11,712 bases of DNA, taken from positions 1 to 11,712 of the forward strand of contig JAFHCF010000057.1 in the NCBI GenBank assembly GCA_048497495.1, read 5' to 3'. Source of the DNA: JAFHCF01 sp048497495. Lineage in GTDB: Bacteria > Pseudomonadota > Alphaproteobacteria > Rhizobiales > Ancalomicrobiaceae. Below, in pieces: positions 8,060-11,712 of the stretch; the first letter of the stretch is position 1; the number at the start of each line of letters is the position of its first letter. Position numbers and translations under genes: made by a program. The notes under the pieces are model-generated. The model saw only the letters and a program-made list of their open reading frames with translations. It ran no database searches and was not told where the DNA came from.

Positions 8060-8085
8060 CCGAAATCGGGCAGGCCCGATTTCGG
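8060..8085 (+). other. Strong hairpin between the two 50-bp repeats
   Basis: An 11-bp perfect stem (8060-8070 with 8075-8085) closes a CAGG loop. The core is CGAAATCGGG-CAGG-CCCGATTTCG. No T-run follows, so intrinsic termination is doubtful. It may stabilise the ldtR mRNA end, mark a small palindromic insertion, or have provoked the duplication. Confidence 0.6.
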
Positions 8086-8134
8086 GAACGCTTCTGGACC
8101 GACCAGATCCTCTACCGCCTCTGAGACCAAGCGT
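8085..8134. repeat. 50-bp direct repeat, copy 2 (duplicated ldtR 3' end)
   Basis: Exact copy of 7993-8042. Because the offset of 92 is not a multiple of three, this copy is not in the ldtR frame and is in any case beyond its stop. It is a sequence remnant, not a gene. Confidence 0.95.
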
Positions 8135-8180
8135 CCGCGAGGCGCGAAACCTCGACACCGATCACATCACCCATCCCGAG

Positions 8181-8215
8181 CGGAGGCCGATCCATCGGCC
8201 TCCGTTTCGCGTTTT
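8181..8215 (+). terminator. Rho-independent terminator downstream of ldtR
   Basis: A perfect 10-bp GC-rich stem (8181-8190 with 8195-8204) closes the loop TCCA and is followed by TTTCGCGTTTT. This is the best intrinsic terminator in the window. It would end the ldtR transcript and so separates ldtR from ldtP. Confidence 0.8.
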
Positions 8216-8538
8216 CAGGTGTCGGATGGGGGCGGTCGCCGTCTCGACGTCTTCGGCCCACCCATGCACGCGACCGTCTTGCGTCGGCTCGGTCGATCGG
8301 GCCACCTCGACGGCCCCTTTCATGGCCAGCGGAAGCGTGTCCTCGTCCTCCCCCCCGTCTCCATGCCGTGACCAGCGGCCTGGTCGTCGGCCTCGTCGTC
8401 CACGGCATCCTGGCGATCGGCCGCAAGGTGTGACCGCCGGCGCCGGTCGCCCTGGCGCCGTCCGCGACCGGGCGCGGCGAGGAGCGACCACCCGGCGTGG
8501 CGCCCCGCTTCGGCCCATCTGGCGGCTCGGGGCGGCGT

Positions 8539-8554
8539 TGCCCCGGGGCCACAA
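8539..8554. repeat. 16-bp direct repeat, copy 1
   Basis: TGCCCCGGGGCCACAA, with a CCCCGGGG palindromic core, occurs here and exactly again at 8738-8753. Confidence 0.7.
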
Positions 8555-8663
8555 CCGACCGCCGCGACCGCCTCACCGCGCCTACACGCCATCGTGAGGG
8601 TCGACGACGACATGAATCGGCCATATTGGAAGTCGACCAACGGGCAGGAAGACGCGAACGTGT

Positions 8664-8677
8664 CCGATTTGAATCGG
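8664..8677. promoter_or_regulatory. Inverted repeat upstream of ldtP, possible regulator site
   Basis: CCGATT-TG-AATCGG is a perfect inverted repeat with a 2-base centre, in a locally AT-richer stretch about 170 bases before ldtP. Its right half TGAATCGG is also present at 8613-8620. It differs from the candidate operator at 7408-7426, so binding by LdtR is only a guess. Confidence 0.3.
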
Positions 8678-8737
8678 GTGGTCGCGATGGATGGTGAGGA
8701 CGTCGTGGCGATGTCCTCGTTTCGTCGGTCCCAGGGC

Positions 8738-8753
8738 TGCCCCGGGGCCACAA
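8738..8753. repeat. 16-bp direct repeat, copy 2
   Basis: Exact second copy of 8539-8554, 199 bases downstream and about 90 bases before ldtP. Confidence 0.7.
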
Positions 8754-8843
8754 GGCGATCATCGGTCCTGTCGTTCCGGTCTTCGGGCCTCGACATCCGA
8801 CTATGACGTGCTTCGGCCGCCCGAGCGGGACTTGGCCATTGCG

Positions 8844-10154
8844 ATGGAGAATTCGACGGTGCATCAGAAGCCTGCAGCCCCGACGACCCGCATCAGCCGA
8901 CGCGCCCTTCTCGGCGGCCTCGGTGGCCTCTTCGCCATGCCCGGCCTCGCCTTCGCCGAACAGCCCACCGGCGAGACGCCGCTCGAGGCGCTGAGTCGGT
9001 CGCAGGCGGTGCGCGAGTGGCAGCAGAAGTTCGACGCGGGCGACACCTCGCGTTACGACCGCATCAAGTCCGACACGCCCCTGCTCTCGCCGGAGACCGG
9101 CGTGGCGATGGAGGCCGCCATGCCGCGCCTCCAGGAACTCGTGGCGCGTGGCGGCTGGCCCCAGGTCAATTCGTCCTCCCGGCTCAAGATCGGCAGCCGC
9201 TCCGAAGTCGTCCAGCTGCTGCGCCAGCGCCTCGTCGTCTCCGGCGACATGCCGGCCGAGCAGCTGCGCACCGGCTACCGCGACACGTTCGATTCCTACG
9301 TCGACGCCGCGGTCCGTCGCTTCCAGGTCCGCCACGGCCTGCGTCCCGACGGCGTCGTCGATCACACCGTGCTCGACGTCATGAACGTCACCGCCGACGT
9401 GCGCCTGCGCCAGCTCGAGACCAACCTCATCCGCATCCGCTCGATGTCGGGCTTCCTCGGCGAACGCTACATCTTCCTCAACGTCCCGGCCGCCGAGCTG
9501 GAGATGGTGGAAGGCGGCCGCGTCGCCGAGCGCCACAACGCGGTGGTCGGCAAGATCGATCGCCAGACCCCGGTGCTGACCTCCCAGGTCCGCGAGATCA
9601 ACTTCCATCCCTATTGGCACGTGCCGGTCTCGATCATCCGCAAGGATCTCATCCCCAAGATGCAGAGCGAGCCGGATTATCTGGCCAAGAACCACATCCG
9701 CATCTTCGACGGCCGTGGCCAGGAAGTCCCGCCCGGGGCGGTCGACTGGAATTCGGTGCAGGCCACCCAGTACCAGTTCCGCCAGGATCCGGGCGACGAC
9801 AACGCCATGTCGACGGTGAAGGTGACCTTCCCCAATACGCATGACGTCTACATGCACGACACGCCGTTCAAGGATCTGTTCGGCGACAACAACCGCTTCT
9901 ATTCGTCCGGCTGCATGCGCATCCAGAACATCCAGGGTCTGGTGACCTGGCTCCTGCGCGACACCCCCGGCTGGACCCCGCAGGCGGTCGAGGACGCGCT
10001 CAGGAACGGCAACCGCCTCGACGCCAAGCTGCGGTCTCCCGTCCCGGTCTACATCAACTACATCACCGGTTGGGTCACCCGCGAGGGCGTCATCCACTTC
10101 CGCGACGACATCTACAACCGCGACGGCGTCGGTATGCTGGTCGCGCAGGAGTGA
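8844..10154 (+). CDS. ldtP: L,D-transpeptidase (YcbB/YkuD type) with Tat-like signal, 436 aa
   Basis: Periplasmic enzyme that makes 3-3 peptidoglycan cross-links or attaches proteins to the wall. The N-terminus carries a twin-arginine signal (ISRRALL, Arg19-Arg20), a hydrophobic core and a probable cleavage after AFA (residue 38). A peptidoglycan-binding repeat follows at about 115-182 (AVRRFQVRHGLRPDGVVD). The YkuD catalytic domain spans about 208-370. It includes the YcbB-like WHVPVSIIRKDLIPKM stretch and the active site MHDTPFKDLFGDNNRFYSSGCMRI, with His338 and nucleophile Cys357. The start at 8844 is the last ATG before the signal peptide. Its ribosome-binding site is poor, and an in-frame TTG at 8832 is a weak alternative. 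It lies beside ldtR in the same direction but behind a terminator, so it probably has its own LdtR-dependent promoter. The gene name follows the LdtR literature. Confidence 0.93.
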   Translation: MENSTVHQKPAAPTTRISRRALLGGLGGLFAMPGLAFAEQPTGETPLEALSRSQAVREWQQKFDAGDTSRYDRIKSDTPLLSPETGVAMEAAMPRLQELVARGGWPQVNSSSRLKIGSRSEVVQLLRQRLVVSGDMPAEQLRTGYRDTFDSYVDAAVRRFQVRHGLRPDGVVDHTVLDVMNVTADVRLRQLETNLIRIRSMSGFLGERYIFLNVPAAELEMVEGGRVAERHNAVVGKIDRQTPVLTSQVREINFHPYWHVPVSIIRKDLIPKMQSEPDYLAKNHIRIFDGRGQEVPPGAVDWNSVQATQYQFRQDPGDDNAMSTVKVTFPNTHDVYMHDTPFKDLFGDNNRFYSSGCMRIQNIQGLVTWLLRDTPGWTPQAVEDALRNGNRLDAKLRSPVPVYINYITGWVTREGVIHFRDDIYNRDGVGMLVAQE

Positions 10155-10171
10155 TCTCGTCCGACGAGATC
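10153..10171 (+). other. Hairpin starting in the ldtP stop codon
   Basis: GATCTCGTC-C-GACGAGATC is a perfect 9-bp inverted repeat around one base. The left arm includes the last two bases of the stop codon. In RNA the loop would open to about five bases. There is no T-run. It could protect the 3' end of the transcript. Confidence 0.45.
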
Positions 10172-10190
10172 GCCCGCGCGACGTCCCCTT

Positions 10191-10214
10191 CGAGCCCGGC
10201 ATCGTCCGGGCTCG
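10191..10214 (+). terminator. Possible terminator hairpin after ldtP
   Basis: CGAGCCCGG-CATCGT-CCGGGCTCG is a perfect 9-bp stem with a 6-base loop, 36 bases past the ldtP stop. It is followed by CGTCGTTCG rather than a real T-run, so termination would be weak or Rho-assisted. Confidence 0.45.
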
Positions 10215-10289
10215 CGTCGTTCGTGGGCTCGATTTGCGCGAAGGGGGAAGATTCCGCGCCCGTTTCATGCTATCGGGCGCGCCGAACGG

Positions 10290-10303
10290 CCGGAGTACTC
10301 CGG
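10290..10303. promoter_or_regulatory. 14-bp perfect palindrome in the glyA leader
   Basis: CCGGAGTACTCCGG is its own reverse complement and ends 25 bases before the glyA ATG. It could be a regulator operator on DNA. As RNA it could form only a small hairpin, since it has no loop. Confidence 0.35.
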
Positions 10304-10328
10304 TGAAGACTCGAGAGAGAGGTGCCGC

Positions 10329-11630
<1,302 letters not shown>

Positions 11631-11712
11631 TCGCCGCGTCGACATCGTTCGAACTCTCGAGAGGGCCGCGATCGCGGCCCTCTCGAGAGTTCGAACGATG
11701 TCGACGCGGCGA
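11631..11712. repeat. 82-bp perfect palindrome directly after glyA, reaching the window end
   Basis: The 41-base arms (11631-11671 and 11672-11712) are exact reverse complements, with no loop and no mismatch. The centre is GGGCCGCGATCGCGGCCC (11663-11680). Each arm also contains smaller self-palindromes: GTCGAC (11638-11643), GTTCGAAC (11647-11654) and CTCTCGAGAG (11654-11663). A glyA terminator would be expected here, but the usual T-run is absent. Symmetry may continue outside the window. A fold-back artefact at a contig end is a serious alternative to a real element. Confidence 0.95.

Larger units (their letters stand above)
8216..8843. other. About 630 bases with no convincing gene, between ldtR and ldtP
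   Basis: Both strands carry open frames here, but they are Arg/Pro/Ser-rich or very short and lack good ribosome-binding sites. The stretch contains a 7-base C run (8350-8356), a 16-bp direct repeat (8539-8554 and 8738-8753), a long-spaced inverted repeat GGTCGAC/GTCGACC (8599-8605 and 8632-8638) and a tight inverted repeat at 8664-8677. The ldtP promoter must lie in it or the terminator is bypassed. I see no clear -35/-10 pair. It may include decayed coding sequence or a small RNA, neither of which I can demonstrate. Confidence 0.6.

Noticed and set aside
8594..8806. Open frame of 70 codons (or 64 from ATG 8612), beginning MNRPYWKSTNGQ
   Set aside because: The first half looks protein-like, but third-position GC is lower than in the real genes, the second half is Arg/Ser-rich, the ribosome-binding site is poorly spaced and I recognise no family. 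It is kept as possible leader or decayed sequence rather than called as a gene.
8112..10268. 718-codon minus-strand frame opposite ldtP
   Set aside because: It runs across the ldtP gene and the spacer. It has Arg/Asp/Val-biased composition and no recognisable motif, while ldtP on the other strand has a full domain set.
10270..10328. Possible glycine riboswitch before glyA
   Set aside because: Some short purine-rich elements are reminiscent of it, but the paired aptamer architecture and conserved cores are absent and the leader is too short.

Overview
The window looks like chromosomal DNA of a high-GC alphaproteobacterium, most likely of the order Hyphomicrobiales (Rhizobiales). The reasons are third codon positions that are nearly all G or C, a magnesium-type HemB, and the block ldtR - ldtP - glyA, in which a MarR-family LdtR regulator sits beside the L,D-transpeptidase it is known to control in this order. 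I cannot name a genus. There is no phage, plasmid, IS or CRISPR signature. The genes are core metabolism and envelope maintenance.

Left part, minus strand (1-4,530). A small protein with two peptidoglycan-binding repeats (54-590) lies downstream of a four-gene unit read leftward from about 4,580. The unit is an acyl-CoA dehydrogenase of the isobutyryl-CoA type (3370-4524), 3-hydroxyisobutyryl-CoA hydrolase (2279-3334), a small four-helix membrane protein of unknown role (1786-2253) and 3-hydroxyisobutyrate dehydrogenase (805-1692). The three enzymes carry out successive steps of valine breakdown: isobutyryl-CoA to methacrylyl-CoA, then (after a hydratase not present here) 3-hydroxyisobutyryl-CoA to 3-hydroxyisobutyrate, and on to methylmalonate semialdehyde.

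Middle, plus strand (4,531-7,284). A 289-base divergent spacer holds candidate promoters for both directions. Then comes hemB, porphobilinogen synthase for haem and corrin synthesis. Its stop overlaps the start of an unusual LivH-type ABC permease, which has about 180 extra N-terminal residues including a lipobox-like signal and no partner transporter genes nearby.

Right part, plus strand (7,285-11,712). An AT-rich leader carries a 19-bp near-perfect inverted repeat, a good candidate LdtR operator, ahead of ldtR. The 3' end of ldtR is followed by an exact 50-bp duplication of itself around a hairpin, then a strong intrinsic terminator and about 630 bases with no convincing gene. After that come ldtP (a Tat-signal YcbB/YkuD-type L,D-transpeptidase) and glyA (serine hydroxymethyltransferase). 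Immediately after the glyA stop, the last 82 bases of the window form a mathematically perfect palindrome. This is either a remarkable DNA structure or a fold-back assembly artefact.

I found no clearly new multi-gene system. The observations most worth a second look are the terminal palindrome, the putative LdtR operator, the 50-bp duplication and the N-terminally extended solitary LivH permease.
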